A stretch of 44,498 nt of DNA, taken from the NCBI GenBank assembly GCA_964561005.1, contig CAZLNO010000018.1:1-44498 (forward strand), read 5' to 3'. The position numbers were made by a program, and so were the translations under genes. Shown here one piece after another: positions 20,252 through 29,378 of the stretch. The notes beneath the pieces are model-generated. The model saw only the letters and a program-made list of their open reading frames with translations, did not search any database and had not been told where the DNA came from. This stretch comes from CAZLNO01 sp964561005. GTDB lineage: Bacteria; Pseudomonadota; Alphaproteobacteria; Kiloniellales; Rhodovibrionaceae. Position 1 is the stretch's first letter; each line of letters starts with the position of its first letter.

Positions 20252-20428
20252 CTAATCCGGCTTCAACCATTTTGCCGCAACCCATTCGTGTTGGACGAAG
20301 CGGCCGAAGAGGGCGCGGTGGTCGGGGTGGAGGCGCTGCCAGAGGGCTTCGAGGTTGATGGCGACGGCCTCGCCGCCCTCGCGTGCCCGCCAGAGCCAGT
20401 AATACGCCGCCAAGGGTCGGCGGCCGGG
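20252..20428 (-). pseudogene. C-terminal fragment of an unidentified protein
   Basis: The minus-strand frame from about 20428 to the TAG at 20252 reads PLAAYYWLWRAREGGEAVAI, then NLEALWQRLHPDHRALFGRF and VQHEWVAAKWLKPD. It looks coding (ordered, Trp-rich, no low-complexity bias) but has no start and is blocked upstream by a stop. I do not recognise the family. Its cut end coincides with the cut end of the tonB fragment, so both seem truncated by one event near 20425. Confidence 0.35.
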
Positions 20429-20586
20429 TCATCGAGTACCGCCTGCAACAGAGCTCCGGCCACGACCTGCTCGACCGGGAGGTGGCGGCGATGATCGAGC
20501 GCGCGCAGCCGCTGCCGCCGATGCCCGAGACGATACAGCAGGCGCGGCTCGAGCTCGTCGTGCCGGTGCAGTTCTTCCTGAGATGA
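20425..20586 (+). pseudogene. C-terminal fragment of TonB
   Basis: The frame reads RVIEYRLQQSSGHDLLDREV, AAMIERAQPLPPMP and ends LELVVPVQFFLR with a stop at 20584-20586. This is the last 54 residues of the TonB C-terminal domain, which contacts the TonB boxes of outer-membrane receptors. The membrane anchor, the Pro-rich linker and the first part of the domain are missing, so it cannot transduce energy. It stands directly before sigma locus C, where a tonB gene would fit. Confidence 0.75.
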
Positions 20587-20737
20587 GCCGGTGTCCCCAT
20601 CGGCCTGGCCATCATGGGTGTAGGAACCTGCTTGTGTCCTGTCCCGCCTCAGGGGGCTCGCTCCAGGCCAAGGGGTAGAGCATATCCGGACGCGGCGGCG
20701 AGCAGCCTCTATCGGTGCTGTGCTGACGCCGAGAACT

Positions 20738-20759
20738 GCGACTGCTTTGCATTTGCATT
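20738..20759. promoter_or_regulatory. Fur-like iron box, locus C
   Basis: GCGACTGC-TTT-GCATTTGC matches the inverted repeat GCGAnTGC-N3-GCAnTCGC with one deviation. It lies about 90 bases upstream of the locus C sigma gene (20849). Its first 16 positions differ by a single base from the box before the DUF6607 gene. Confidence 0.55.
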
Positions 20760-20848
20760 CGGTCGTGCTACGACCTCGTCGTGGCTCGGGGACGATGGCA
20801 ATGGCGTCGCGTCATGTTGGATCGGCAGCCGGAAGGCGCGGTTCGGGG

Positions 20849-21373
20849 ATGGGAACGACGCGGGAAGGTCTCGACGAGGTGTTCCGCGGCCAGCGGCCGG
20901 TCCTGCTGCGCACGCTGGCCCGGCTCGTGGGCAGCATGGCCGTGGCGGAGGACCTGGTGCAGGAGACCTATGTCCGGGTCGCCGCCGCCCTAGGCGAGCG
21001 GTCCGTGGAGCACCTGCAGCCCTTCATCTACCAGACGGCCCGCAACCTCGCCTTCGATCACCTGCGCGCGAAGCGGCGGCAGGGCGAAGTCGTGACGCGC
21101 GATGTCGACGGCGCGGTCCTGGCGGCGATGCCCAGCAACGCGCCCACGCCTGACGCCCAGGTGGGCGACCGCGAACTTCTGGACCGTCTCGCCACCGTGT
21201 TGGTTCGTCTGCCGCCGCGCCAGCGCCACGTGTTCGTGATAGCGCGGCTGGAGGGCCGCGGCTATACCGACATCGCCGCCGCGCTTAATGTCTCGACCAG
21301 CACGGTGCAGAAGGATGTGCGCGCGGCCATGGCGGCCTGCATCCGCGTGTTCCGCGCGCTCGACGAAACGTGA
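20849..21373 (+). CDS. FecI-like ECF sigma factor, locus C
   Basis: Extracytoplasmic-function sigma factor, 174 residues, expected to direct RNA polymerase to iron-uptake promoters. Region 2 is seen in LARLVGSMAVAEDLVQETYVR and FIYQTARNLAFDHLRAKRR, and region 4 in LPPRQRHVFVIARLEGRGYT and DIAAALNVSTSTVQKDVRAA. The ATG at 20849 fits the family start; frames upstream are not conserved. The gene looks intact, but its FecR partner directly downstream survives only as a fused stub, so normal signal control should be lost. Confidence 0.88.
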   Translation: MGTTREGLDEVFRGQRPVLLRTLARLVGSMAVAEDLVQETYVRVAAALGERSVEHLQPFIYQTARNLAFDHLRAKRRQGEVVTRDVDGAVLAAMPSNAPTPDAQVGDRELLDRLATVLVRLPPRQRHVFVIARLEGRGYTDIAAALNVSTSTVQKDVRAAMAACIRVFRALDET

Positions 21374-21436
21374 CTTGCGGTTTCGCACGCCCGGGACGTC
21401 AAGGTAAGAGAGTCCGGAGCGACGCGGCGAGGCCCC

Positions 21437-22567
21437 ATGACCAGGCACAACCGACATGACGACCCCGAAGCCGCCACCGGCGACGCGACGACCGACGCGG
21501 CGCTCGACTGGTTCCTGCGCCTGCCGCAGGTGGAGATCGTTTCGGAAAAGCTGGGCGGCCGGCTGACCGTGGACACGCCGGTCGCCCTGGACCCGGCGCC
21601 GTTCAACGTGATCTGGGGCGTCGACTATCTGCAGGACGAGACCGAGCAGGTCGGCATCGACGCACCCTCGAACACCCCGGACATGGATCAGGAGGCCGTG
21701 GCCGGCTTCCTGGAGGTCGAGCTGCCGGTGGGCGATCTCGGCCTGCTGCGCTCCGGCGTGCGGCACGAGGAGATTTCCGTCGATGTCGACGATGTGGTCA
21801 ACCGGCGCGGCATCTTCGTCGAGGGCGGCAAGCTGGAGTTCAGCGAGACCCTGGTCAACGCCAGCGCCGTCGCCTACGTCACCGACGACATCGACGTCTT
21901 CGGCGGCTTCTCCCTGGCGGACATCGGGCGCGCCATTGCCGACGGCACCGCCACGCGGGCCACGGCGCTGGAATCCGAGGCGCAGACGGTCGACAACTAC
22001 GAACTCGGCATCCGCGCCGTGTACGACCGCTGGGACGCCTCCATTACCGGGTTCTTCAGCGAGTCGGAAAACGGCACGACCTTCGACCCCGATCTCAACA
22101 TCACCAAGCAGCCCGAGGAGATCTACGGCGTCGAAGTCGCGGCCAACGCGCAGCCGCACGACATGGTGCGCCTTGGCGGCACCTTTACCTGGATGGAGGG
22201 GCAAATCGATCTGGACGACGACGGCGACTTCGAGGAGGACCTGCCGTCCACCCGCATTCCCCCGGTCAAGGTCACCTCTTTCGTCGAGGTCTTCCCCACC
22301 GACTGGGCGACGGCGCGGTTGCAGAGCCTGTATTCCGGCGACCGCAATCCCGACAGCTCGCTCTTCGGCGGATCGGAGGTCAACGACTACATTCTCTTCG
22401 ACCTCTTCGCCAGCGTGGACACCGGCTATGGACAGCTCGAACTGGGCGTCGAGAACCTGTTCAACGAGGACTATTTCCCCGTCTTGAACCAAGCCGCGGC
22501 GCTGCCCTTCGCCTTCTCCAAGGGACCAGGACGTACGCTTTCGCTGACCTACGCGGTGAAGTGGTAA
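21437..22567 (+). pseudogene. FecR N-terminus fused in frame to the barrel half of a TonB-dependent receptor
   Basis: Residues 1-30 (DDPEAATGDATTDAALDWFL) are the start of a FecR anti-sigma regulator. From about residue 32 on (VEIVSEKLGGRLTVDTPV) the sequence is the C-terminal part of a TonB-dependent receptor, with typical beta-barrel strands (SITGFFSESENGTTF, EIYGVEVAANAQPHDMVRLG) and the closing LELGVENLFNEDYFPVL and a C-terminal Trp. Missing are the rest of FecR, the receptor signal peptide, STN domain, plug and half of the barrel. Without a signal peptide the product cannot reach the outer membrane. It looks like an in-frame deletion of about 2.5 kb, estimated from family gene lengths. 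Confidence 0.82.
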
Positions 22568-22583
22568 CACGGGAGCGATCGGC

Positions 22584-23767
22584 GTGAGGTTGCGGTCGAT
22601 CAAGGTCTGGTACCTGGTGCACAAGTGGACCAGCCTGGTCTGCACCGCCTTCCTGCTGTTGCTGTGCGTGACCGGGCTGCCGCTGATCTTTCACCACGAG
22701 ATCGATCATGCGCTGGGCTACAGCGTGCACCCGCCGCCAGAACCGGAGGCGGCGGGGCCCGCCGACCTCGACGCGATCGTCGCCGACGCGGCCGGCCGGC
22801 GGCCGGAAGAGGCGGTGCAGTTCCTGGTGCGCGATCCGGAGGAACCGGCGCCGTGGTTCGTGCGCCTGGGCGCGCGGGTGGACTCGGCGGAGGCATCGTC
22901 CTTCCTGCAGTATGACGCGCGAGACGGGGCCTTCCTGGGCGCCTATCCCCTGAACCAAGGGGTGATGCACGTGATCTTCCGCCTGCACTACGACCTCTTC
23001 GCGGGGCTGGCGGGGACGCTCTTCCTTGGCGGGATGGGCGTGCTCTTCCTGGGCTCGCTGGTTTCCGGCGCGGTGCTCTACGGGCCCTACATGCGCAAGC
23101 TGCGCTTCGGCACGGTGCGTCGCGGCCGCTCGCCGCGGGTCAGGTGGCTGGACCTGCACAACCTGCTGGGCATCGTCACGCTGGTGTGGCTTCTCGTGGT
23201 GGGCGCGACGGGTGTGGTGAACACTTTGGCGATCCCCATCTTCGGGCACTGGCAGTCCACCCAACTCGCCGAGATGACCGCTGGCGTGGAAGACGCCAGA
23301 CCGCCATCGGCCGCCCCGTCTCCGCCCAGGCAGCGTTGGCGGCGGCACGCGCCGCCGAGCCGGACAAGCAGCTCAGTTTCATGGCCTTCCCGGGCAACGA
23401 TTTCGCCAGCCACCGCCACTTCGTGGCTTTCATGCAGGGAACCACGGCCTGGACGTCCAAGCTGCTGACCCCCGTCCTGGTCGAGGCCGAGGGCGCCGAG
23501 GTCGTGGCGACCCGCGCGCTGCCCTGGTACATGCAGGCGCTGTTGGTCTCTCAGCCGCTGCACTTCGGCGACTACGGCGGCCTGCCGCTGAAGATCCTCT
23601 GGGCGGCGCTGGACGTGCTGTCCATCGTGGTGCTGGCGAGCGGGCTCTATCTCTGGGTCAAGCGCCGTGGCCTGTCGTTCGAGCGCTGGCTGGCCACCTT
23701 GCAGCGCGAGCGCGCGGAGGCGGCGTTGTCGACCGAATCGCTGCGCGACGGCGGTTCGCCGACATGA
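22584..23767 (+). pseudogene. PepSY-type membrane reductase, locus C, frameshifted
   Basis: The first frame (22584 to about 23300) gives the N-terminal membrane helix (VHKWTSLVCTAFLLLLCVTG), a PepSY segment, FRLHYDLFAGLAGTLFLGG and WLDLHNLLGIVTLVWLLVVG. After AEMTAGVEDARP the reading jumps by one base near 23305. The other frame continues IGRPVSAQAALAAARAAEPD, QPLHFGDYGGLPLKILWAAL and ends at 23767. Joined, it is a normal PepSY_TM protein of about 394 residues. Relatives such as FoxB and FpvG reduce or free iron from ferrisiderophores at the inner membrane. It starts 16 bases after the fused receptor relic. Confidence 0.82.
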
Positions 23768-24021
23768 GTGCGCGGACGATCCCCACCTGGACCGCGCCGA
23801 GCGCGCTGGGCCTCGTCACCGTCGTCGGCCTGCTCGCCGCCTTGTTTGATGATGGCATGGGCGACGTGCTGTCATGGATTGCGCTCGCCGCCCCGGTTGC
23901 CGTCGCGCTGTGGTACGGGGTGATGCCCGCGAAGGTGTCGGCGCGAAACCAGGGAGCCTGCCGGTCGCGCCGTCGACCTGCGAAGTCCCCGCCGTGCGAC
24001 GCCTGGAGCGAGCCTTTCTGA
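23764..24021 (+). CDS. Small two-helix membrane protein, locus C
   Basis: 85 residues with two predicted membrane helices (about 15-34 and 36-53: LGLVTVVGLLAALFDDG, VLSWIALAAPVAVALWYGV). The ATG overlaps the stop of the PepSY gene (ATGA), so it is translationally coupled. Small proteins of this kind often close PepSY/receptor operons; no function is known. The Arg/Ser/Pro-rich last 30 residues look unlike a folded domain and may be read-through after a lost stop. Confidence 0.55.
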   Translation: MSARTIPTWTAPSALGLVTVVGLLAALFDDGMGDVLSWIALAAPVAVALWYGVMPAKVSARNQGACRSRRRPAKSPPCDAWSEPF

Positions 24022-24050
24022 AGAGTCTGCACGGGGCGCGCGTTCCGGAC

Positions 24051-24518
24051 TTAATCCGGCGTGCACGCGGATGCGAAGACGGTGGACGGCACGGCCCAAG
24101 CAGTCCAGATGGTGCGGCCCTCGCGCGTCCGGATGCCGAGCCAAAGGCGCGGCGGTCGCTGGCAGGCGTCCTTGGGCACTGGCGCGCGAGCGGCAAAGCG
24201 GTGCGGCTGGCCGCGGACCGGCGCAACCCCGGGCGCGTCCAGGGTGCCGGGACGCCCCTCCGCGATGGCGACGCCGGCCGCATGGATCTCGCGGTAGCAC
24301 CGGGGACAGAAGCGCACCTGGATCATGGCCGCCGCGCCGGGAGTCAGGGCCTCTCCATGCCCGATCTGGGCGCGGACGGAGCCAAGCGGGCGCATCGGGT
24401 GGACAACGGCGCCCATCGGCCGCGGTACAAGCGGCGAGCGCGCGGTGAACAGCCCGAGATAGAGGAAGACGCCGCAGGCCAGCAGGAGCGCCAGGTTCAG
24501 GTAGCGCCATCGCCCCAT
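24051..24518 (-). CDS. Unknown anchored periplasmic protein with CxxC, locus A
   Basis: 155 residues. One N-terminal membrane helix (LNLALLLACGVFLYLGLF) is followed by a periplasmic part with FCPRCYREIH (a CxxC motif), two more Cys near the C-terminus (DACQRP, SACTPD), and a Pro/Arg-rich middle. The family is not recognised. It overlaps the end of the locus A PepSY gene by 22 bases and is the last gene of that operon. The cysteines and position suggest, but do not show, a role in metal or heme handling near the reductase. Confidence 0.6.
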   Translation of the reverse strand: MGRWRYLNLALLLACGVFLYLGLFTARSPLVPRPMGAVVHPMRPLGSVRAQIGHGEALTPGAAAMIQVRFCPRCYREIHAAGVAIAEGRPGTLDAPGVAPVRGQPHRFAARAPVPKDACQRPPRLWLGIRTREGRTIWTAWAVPSTVFASACTPD

Positions 24519-25684
24519 CGCACGTCCTCCGCTGGCCGTCCGGCCGACCGAGTCCCTCGGCGCGGCGCACCGGCGCGCCCGCGTGCCAGACGCCTGGCGT
24601 GAATCACCAGGCCGCTCACCGTGAGGAAAGACATGGCCAGTCCGAAGACGAACCAGACGAGCTGGCTGGCAAAGCCGCCGAAGGTCCCGAAGTGCAGCGG
24701 GTCCACCGCCTCGTGCAGGCGCGCCTTCCAGCCCAGCCGGCTTGCCCGCCGCACGTGGGTGACCGCCCCGGAATAGGGATCGACCGCCACCGCGGTGGCC
24801 CGTGGACGCACCAGCCAGGCGCCGTCATGGCCCTGGACCACGATCGCATCCCGCCCCCAGCCGGGCGGCTCCAGGCGCCGGACCCGTAGGCCCGGCACGG
24901 TGGTCCGAGCCGCCGCGATGGCCTCGGCCATGGGGATGGTGCCGGTGTCGCGCGCGGACCCCTCCCCCGCCGCGTCGGGAAGCGATGGGACGTCCAGATG
25001 GGCGCCGTAGGTGTCCACGCTCTCGTAGAGGTACCACAGGCCGGTCACGGCCATCAGCGCGAGAAACCAGATCGACCAAACCGCGCACAGCCGGTGACAG
25101 TCTCCCAGAAAGGTGCGCAGGTCGCGCCGGCGCGGCTTGCGCAGAAATCCCCGCCAGAAGCGCTTGTAGGCCAGCAGCCCGGACACCAGCGACACCACGA
25201 TCAGAAAACCCAAAGCGGAGACGAAAGTGCGCCCGTACTTGGGCAGCAGGAGCCGCATGTGGATCTGGCGCAGCAAGGCCTGGGCGGAAAGCATGTCGGT
25301 GTCGACCACCCGCGCCGGGCGGTAGGGGTCGACGTAGATCCGGCGGTACTGCCGTTGCGGCGACACCGCGATGGCGCTTGCCGCCGAGCGGGGACCGCGC
25401 GGCGCCGTCACCTCCACGATCGCATGGTCCGGATAGACCTGGCGAATGGCGTCGTAAATTTGGGGCAGATCGGCCGGCGCGCCTTTCGGCGCCACACTCT
25501 GGTATGACCCGAACAGCCAGTCCCACTCGTGGCCGAACACGGCCAGGGTCCCAGTGATAACGACGAAAGTCATCACGAGCGACAGCTTGAGCCCCGCCAG
25601 GCCGTGAATCCACCAGGCCAAGCGCGCCAGCGTGCCCCCGCGCTTGCGCCGCGATGACCCGGTTCGCGTCGCCATTTCCGTCAC
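24497..25684 (-). CDS. PepSY-associated membrane protein, likely ferrisiderophore reductase, locus A
   Basis: 395 residues of the PepSY_TM family. Four membrane helices are visible: KLSLVMTFVVITGTLAVFG, FVSALGFLIVVSLVSGLLA, IWFLALMAVTGLWYLYES and QLVWFVFGLAMSFLTVSG. Between them lie periplasmic PepSY segments and conserved His (GHEWDWLF, QIHMRLLLPKYG, HRLCAVWSIW, DPLHFGTFGG). Relatives in Pseudomonas (FoxB, FpvG) help release iron from siderophores. The start is the GTG at 25684 or the in-frame ATG at 25675. It begins three bases after the receptor stop, so it is in the same operon. Confidence 0.85.
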   Translation of the reverse strand: MTEMATRTGSSRRKRGGTLARLAWWIHGLAGLKLSLVMTFVVITGTLAVFGHEWDWLFGSYQSVAPKGAPADLPQIYDAIRQVYPDHAIVEVTAPRGPRSAASAIAVSPQRQYRRIYVDPYRPARVVDTDMLSAQALLRQIHMRLLLPKYGRTFVSALGFLIVVSLVSGLLAYKRFWRGFLRKPRRRDLRTFLGDCHRLCAVWSIWFLALMAVTGLWYLYESVDTYGAHLDVPSLPDAAGEGSARDTGTIPMAEAIAAARTTVPGLRVRRLEPPGWGRDAIVVQGHDGAWLVRPRATAVAVDPYSGAVTHVRRASRLGWKARLHEAVDPLHFGTFGGFASQLVWFVFGLAMSFLTVSGLVIHARRLARGRAGAPRRGTRSAGRPAEDVRWGDGAT

Positions 25685-25687
25685 TGG

Positions 25688-28219
25688 CTAGAACCTGAGG
25701 GAAACCCGCCCGACATAGGTCCTTGGCGCCCCCGGCAAGGCGAAATCCGGCCGGCTTGGACGCTCGTATTCCTCGTCGAACAGGTTTTCGATCTTGAACG
25801 ACGCGCTGAGCCAGTCGTCGATCGCATAGCTGGCGCCGATGTCGACGCGAACGAAAGAGTCGAGCTCCTTGCCGCCGAGTGGCACGGCACCTTGCGGCAA
25901 CGGCGTGTTGACCAGTTGCCGGACGGCGTTCAGGCGTTCGCCAGTGAAGATGGCGCCAGCATTGACCGAAAAGCCCGCAAGCGGCTGCTCCTGGAACTCG
26001 TAGTTGGCGAACAAGCTGGCCTCGTGTTCCGGGACGCCCGCGACATCGGAGGACTCTTCCAGGTTCGGCAGCTCGAGGATTTCCGCATCTGTGAAGGTAT
26101 AGTTGGCCACGACCGAGAAGGCTTTGCTCACCTGCCCCTGCAAGCTGAATTCGACCCCCTGGCTTTCCTGATCGGTGGGCCGCGAGAAATTGCCGAACGC
26201 ATCGGCCACGGGCACGTTGTCCAGCTCGATGTCGAAGACGGTCACCGTCGCTGACAGGTCGCCATCGAACAGATTGGCCCGGACACCGGCTTCAAAGCTT
26301 TCGCCTTCCTGCGGGGCAATGACCTCGCCCTGGGGCCCGTTTGCCGTGTTCACCTGGAACGACTGGGCGTAGCGAAAAAACACCGAACCCCAGGGGAAGG
26401 GCGAGACCACGACGCCCACGGTCGGCGAGAACTCCGTCTCGTCCGTCTCGTCGCTGGTTTCGCCGCTGTTGGTGATGAGCCGCGCGCGCTGGTCGACAAA
26501 ATCCAATCGACCCCCCACCAGGATATTTACCGGCTCCCAGGGCGAGATCTGATCGAAGGCCACGAGCCCATAGTTGGTGACATCGTTGCGGTTATTGCTG
26601 ATCTCCGTCGGCTCCGGGTCCGGCCTGTCGATCCGCCGGTCCGAAATGCTCACCAAGTTGGGCTGGGCGAACAGCGACGTCTGGGCAAAGTCCGTGTTGT
26701 CCTGGATCTCCCGGGCCTCGAACGAAAGAAGTATCTTGTGCCCGATCAACGCCGTCGTCACGTCGCCGGTCAATTCGGCGCGCCCGGTGAACACGTTGGT
26801 TTCGAAGTGCCGTTCGCGGCTGGCGCGCAGCACCGTATCGTTGGCGCGCAGGCCCAGCGGCGGAAGATCGATCGGCGAGATCGCGATCGGGTCCGTCGCC
26901 CGACCTTGCAGGCTGTTGTAGGTCCAGCTTCCGAACAGGCGCCCGGTCCAGGCCTCGGAGATGTCATAGGCCACCTCCAGTTGATTGCGGCCCGTTTCGG
27001 TTTCCACGTTGCCGTCGTCCGGATCGCCGAAAAACGCTTCTTCGCCGGCCAGGGGACCGCCGTTGGCATCGATCGGGACGCCTCGATCGAATTCCTCGGA
27101 ATCGCGCAAATACTCGCCGCGATAGGCGAGTCGAAGACGCTCGTTCGGCGCGAAGGTTACCGCCGGGGCGACCACCTGGCGATCGCCGTCGACCTCGTCG
27201 CGGAAACTGTCGGAAGCCTCCAGGGCGCCGCTGAGCCGCAGGCGCACCTGCTGTTCCGCGCCCAGGGTGGTGTTGGCGTCGAATTCCTGACGATAGCGCT
27301 CGAAGCTCGACAGCACGCTGTCGCCGGTCACGAAAGTCTCTTCCCGCGGCCGCTTGGTGATCACGTTGACGATGCCGCCCGGCGAACCCTCGCCGTAGAG
27401 GGCGGCAACGGGGCCGCGCAGCACCTCAACCCGCTCCACTGTGGCGCTGTCCCGCTGGACCTGGACGTCTGCGTTCGCGCCGGCCGAGACCGAACCATCC
27501 TCGGCGAAGGTGGCGTTGAAGCCGCGCACCAGGAAATTGTCGCTGGTGTTGCCGAAGGAGTTCGTCTCCTGCACGCCAGCGGTATAGTCCAGTGTGTCCG
27601 CCACCCGGTCGGCGCCGGTGTCCTCGATGATCCCGCGCGGGATGACCTGTATGGCCGCGGGCGTGTCCTCTATCGCCAGGTCCAGCCGCGTGGCGGTGGT
27701 CGAGCGCTGCGCCTTGTAGCCGTCTACCGGCCCGTAAGGCGATTCCGCCGTACCTTCCACCGTGATGGGAGGCAATGTGGCCGGATCGCTTTGCCGCTCC
27801 TCGGCGACGGTGCGTTCCAGCACGACGGTATCGGGGTCGGTGAAGCGGTAGTCGAGACCGGTCCCCGCGAGCAGCCGCCGCAGCGCCGCCTCGGGCGTAT
27901 AGGTCCCTTGAACCCCTGGTGTCCGCAACCCGGTGACCTTGGCACTGGTATAGGCGAGCTGAAGTCCGGTCTGCTCGGCAAACCGCCGCAGCGCCGCATC
28001 CAGGCGCTGCGGCGGGATGTCGAACGCCTGGTCTGCCTGCGCCTGGGCGATGCGGACACCCGCCGCATCTTGCAGCCACGGGGTCAACGAGTCGCTCGCA
28101 ACGGCCATCGACGCGTGCAAGCCCAGCACAGCGGCTGTCAGGCCCGCGACGGCCCGCCGGTGCCTTGGACAATCCACTGGCCGTGGCGGCCAACCCCCCG
28201 TAACCGCAAGCATGGACAT
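25688..28219 (-). CDS. TonB-dependent siderophore receptor with STN signalling domain, locus A
   Basis: Outer-membrane transducer of ferrisiderophore uptake, 843 residues. Order: signal peptide (AVAGLTAAVLGLHASMAVAS), an STN domain (FDIPPQRLDAALRRFAEQTG to YRFTDPDTVVLE), a plug (DTPAAIQVIPRGIIEDTGAD, VERVEVLRGPVAALYGEGSP, GGIVNVITKRP) and a 22-strand barrel ending in Phe (YVGRVSLRF). The STN domain implies signalling to the FecR of the same locus. The ATG at 28219 is chosen because GGAGGGAACGC precedes it; longer starts have no support. A Fur-like box lies about 50 bases upstream. The siderophore type cannot be told. Confidence 0.94.
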   Translation of the reverse strand: MSMLAVTGGWPPRPVDCPRHRRAVAGLTAAVLGLHASMAVASDSLTPWLQDAAGVRIAQAQADQAFDIPPQRLDAALRRFAEQTGLQLAYTSAKVTGLRTPGVQGTYTPEAALRRLLAGTGLDYRFTDPDTVVLERTVAEERQSDPATLPPITVEGTAESPYGPVDGYKAQRSTTATRLDLAIEDTPAAIQVIPRGIIEDTGADRVADTLDYTAGVQETNSFGNTSDNFLVRGFNATFAEDGSVSAGANADVQVQRDSATVERVEVLRGPVAALYGEGSPGGIVNVITKRPREETFVTGDSVLSSFERYRQEFDANTTLGAEQQVRLRLSGALEASDSFRDEVDGDRQVVAPAVTFAPNERLRLAYRGEYLRDSEEFDRGVPIDANGGPLAGEEAFFGDPDDGNVETETGRNQLEVAYDISEAWTGRLFGSWTYNSLQGRATDPIAISPIDLPPLGLRANDTVLRASRERHFETNVFTGRAELTGDVTTALIGHKILLSFEAREIQDNTDFAQTSLFAQPNLVSISDRRIDRPDPEPTEISNNRNDVTNYGLVAFDQISPWEPVNILVGGRLDFVDQRARLITNSGETSDETDETEFSPTVGVVVSPFPWGSVFFRYAQSFQVNTANGPQGEVIAPQEGESFEAGVRANLFDGDLSATVTVFDIELDNVPVADAFGNFSRPTDQESQGVEFSLQGQVSKAFSVVANYTFTDAEILELPNLEESSDVAGVPEHEASLFANYEFQEQPLAGFSVNAGAIFTGERLNAVRQLVNTPLPQGAVPLGGKELDSFVRVDIGASYAIDDWLSASFKIENLFDEEYERPSRPDFALPGAPRTYVGRVSLRF

Positions 28220-28266
28220 GCGTTCCCTCCGCATCCCTGGCGTCTCCCGACTTATATCGTCCTGCT

Positions 28267-28288
28267 GCGAACTCGTCGCGTTCGCATC
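28267..28288. promoter_or_regulatory. Fur-like iron box, locus A receptor
   Basis: GCGAAC...GTTCGC arms in the GCGAnTGC-N3-GCAnTCGC register; 17 of 22 positions agree with the box at 30435. It lies between FecR and the receptor start of locus A, so the receptor may have its own promoter in addition to read-through. Confidence 0.45.
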
Positions 28289-28376
28289 CGTCTCACGAAT
28301 GGGACGGGTGGGCACGACGGATGCCCCACCCGCGACGCCCGCTCCGGCAGCGATGGCGCCGCGATACCCGGGGGCT

Positions 28377-29378
28377 TCAGCGAAGGATGAGCAGGCGGCC
28401 GAAGATCCGCGTCACGGCAAGGCCGTGGGTTCTCGCGAGCGCGGTCACCGCGCTCGCCGCCCGGTTCACATCGAAGACGCCGCTCACCGGCTCAGCACCG
28501 GTGAGATCGGTGAGTATGAGGATGCGCCCCGGGAAATAGCGGTCGAGCTCGGCCACAGCTTCGGAAAGGGGCCGCTTATCGACGACGATGCGGCCGCGGC
28601 GCCAGGCCGTCACCGCGGCGACATCCACCTGTTGCACCCGATCGGGTGGCCTTCCCTCGCGATAACGGACCTGCCGGCCGGCGCCCAATTCGCGTCGCTC
28701 CGGCGCCGCCCCGGGCGCGTCGACGGCGACCCGGCCTTCCACCACCGTCACGGCGGCGGCACCCTCGCGTCGGCGCACGGCGAAGACGGTTCCCAGGGCT
28801 TTCGCCGTTCCCCGCAGGGCACCGACGTGAAACGGCCGGTCCGAAGCCGGACGCACCTGGAAGAGGACCTCGCCGCGCAGCAGCTCGACCCGCCGCGCAT
28901 CGCCGGAATAGTCGACGGCGATGGCGCTGTCGGTGTTGAGGTGCGCCACGGAGCCGTCGGGCAGAGTCACCTTGGCCTGTTCCCCCTTGGCCGTGCGGTG
29001 GTCGGCGCGCAGGCGGGTGGCCCAGTCGCCGCCCAGCAGAACCGTCGCCAGCATCGCCGCTGCCGCCAGTGCGCCTATGCGAAGGGCGCGCCGCCAGCCC
29101 CGCCGGGGCGCGCCATCCCGCGTCAGGCCGTCGCCCCCGGCGGCCGCCAGCTCGCCTGTCGGCATGAAAAGGAAGTCGTCGCGCAGGGGCGCCACATCCT
29201 GCCAGAGCCGGCGTGCCGCCTCGAATTCCTCGCGGTGGCGCGGATCAGCGTCCAGCCACGCCCGAAGCGCCGCGACCTCGTCCGCCCCCATCTTCCCCGA
29301 TGCCAGACGGACGACCCAGGTCCGGGCCGTCTCGGCGATGGTCTCTTCGGCTGCGTGGCGGCGGCACGTGCGGGTCAT
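28377..29378 (-). CDS. FecR-type anti-sigma regulator, locus A
   Basis: Single-pass inner-membrane signal relay, 333 residues. The cytoplasmic N-terminal DUF4880 region (TARTWVVRLASGKMGADEVA, LDADPRHREEFEAARRLWQD) binds the sigma factor. One membrane helix follows at about residue 96-113 (ALRIGALAAAAMLATVLLGG), then the FecR domain (KVTLPDGSVAHLNTDSAIAV, VELLRGEVLFQV) and a C-terminal STN-like part (RRGRIVVDKRPLSEAVAELD) that meets the receptor. It lies between the sigma and receptor genes of locus A, 222 bases after the sigma gene. Confidence 0.93.
   Translation of the reverse strand: MTRTCRRHAAEETIAETARTWVVRLASGKMGADEVAALRAWLDADPRHREEFEAARRLWQDVAPLRDDFLFMPTGELAAAGGDGLTRDGAPRRGWRRALRIGALAAAAMLATVLLGGDWATRLRADHRTAKGEQAKVTLPDGSVAHLNTDSAIAVDYSGDARRVELLRGEVLFQVRPASDRPFHVGALRGTAKALGTVFAVRRREGAAAVTVVEGRVAVDAPGAAPERRELGAGRQVRYREGRPPDRVQQVDVAAVTAWRRGRIVVDKRPLSEAVAELDRYFPGRILILTDLTGAEPVSGVFDVNRAASAVTALARTHGLAVTRIFGRLLILR

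Noticed and set aside
20208..20615. Minus-strand frame of 135 codons over the tonB relic
   Set aside because: Pro/Arg/Ser-rich shadow; the TonB tail on the plus strand and the unknown tail in another minus frame explain the sequence better.
21437..22567. Calling this frame a functional TonB-dependent receptor
   Set aside because: It has no signal peptide, STN, TonB box or plug, and begins as FecR; only the C-terminal half of a barrel remains.
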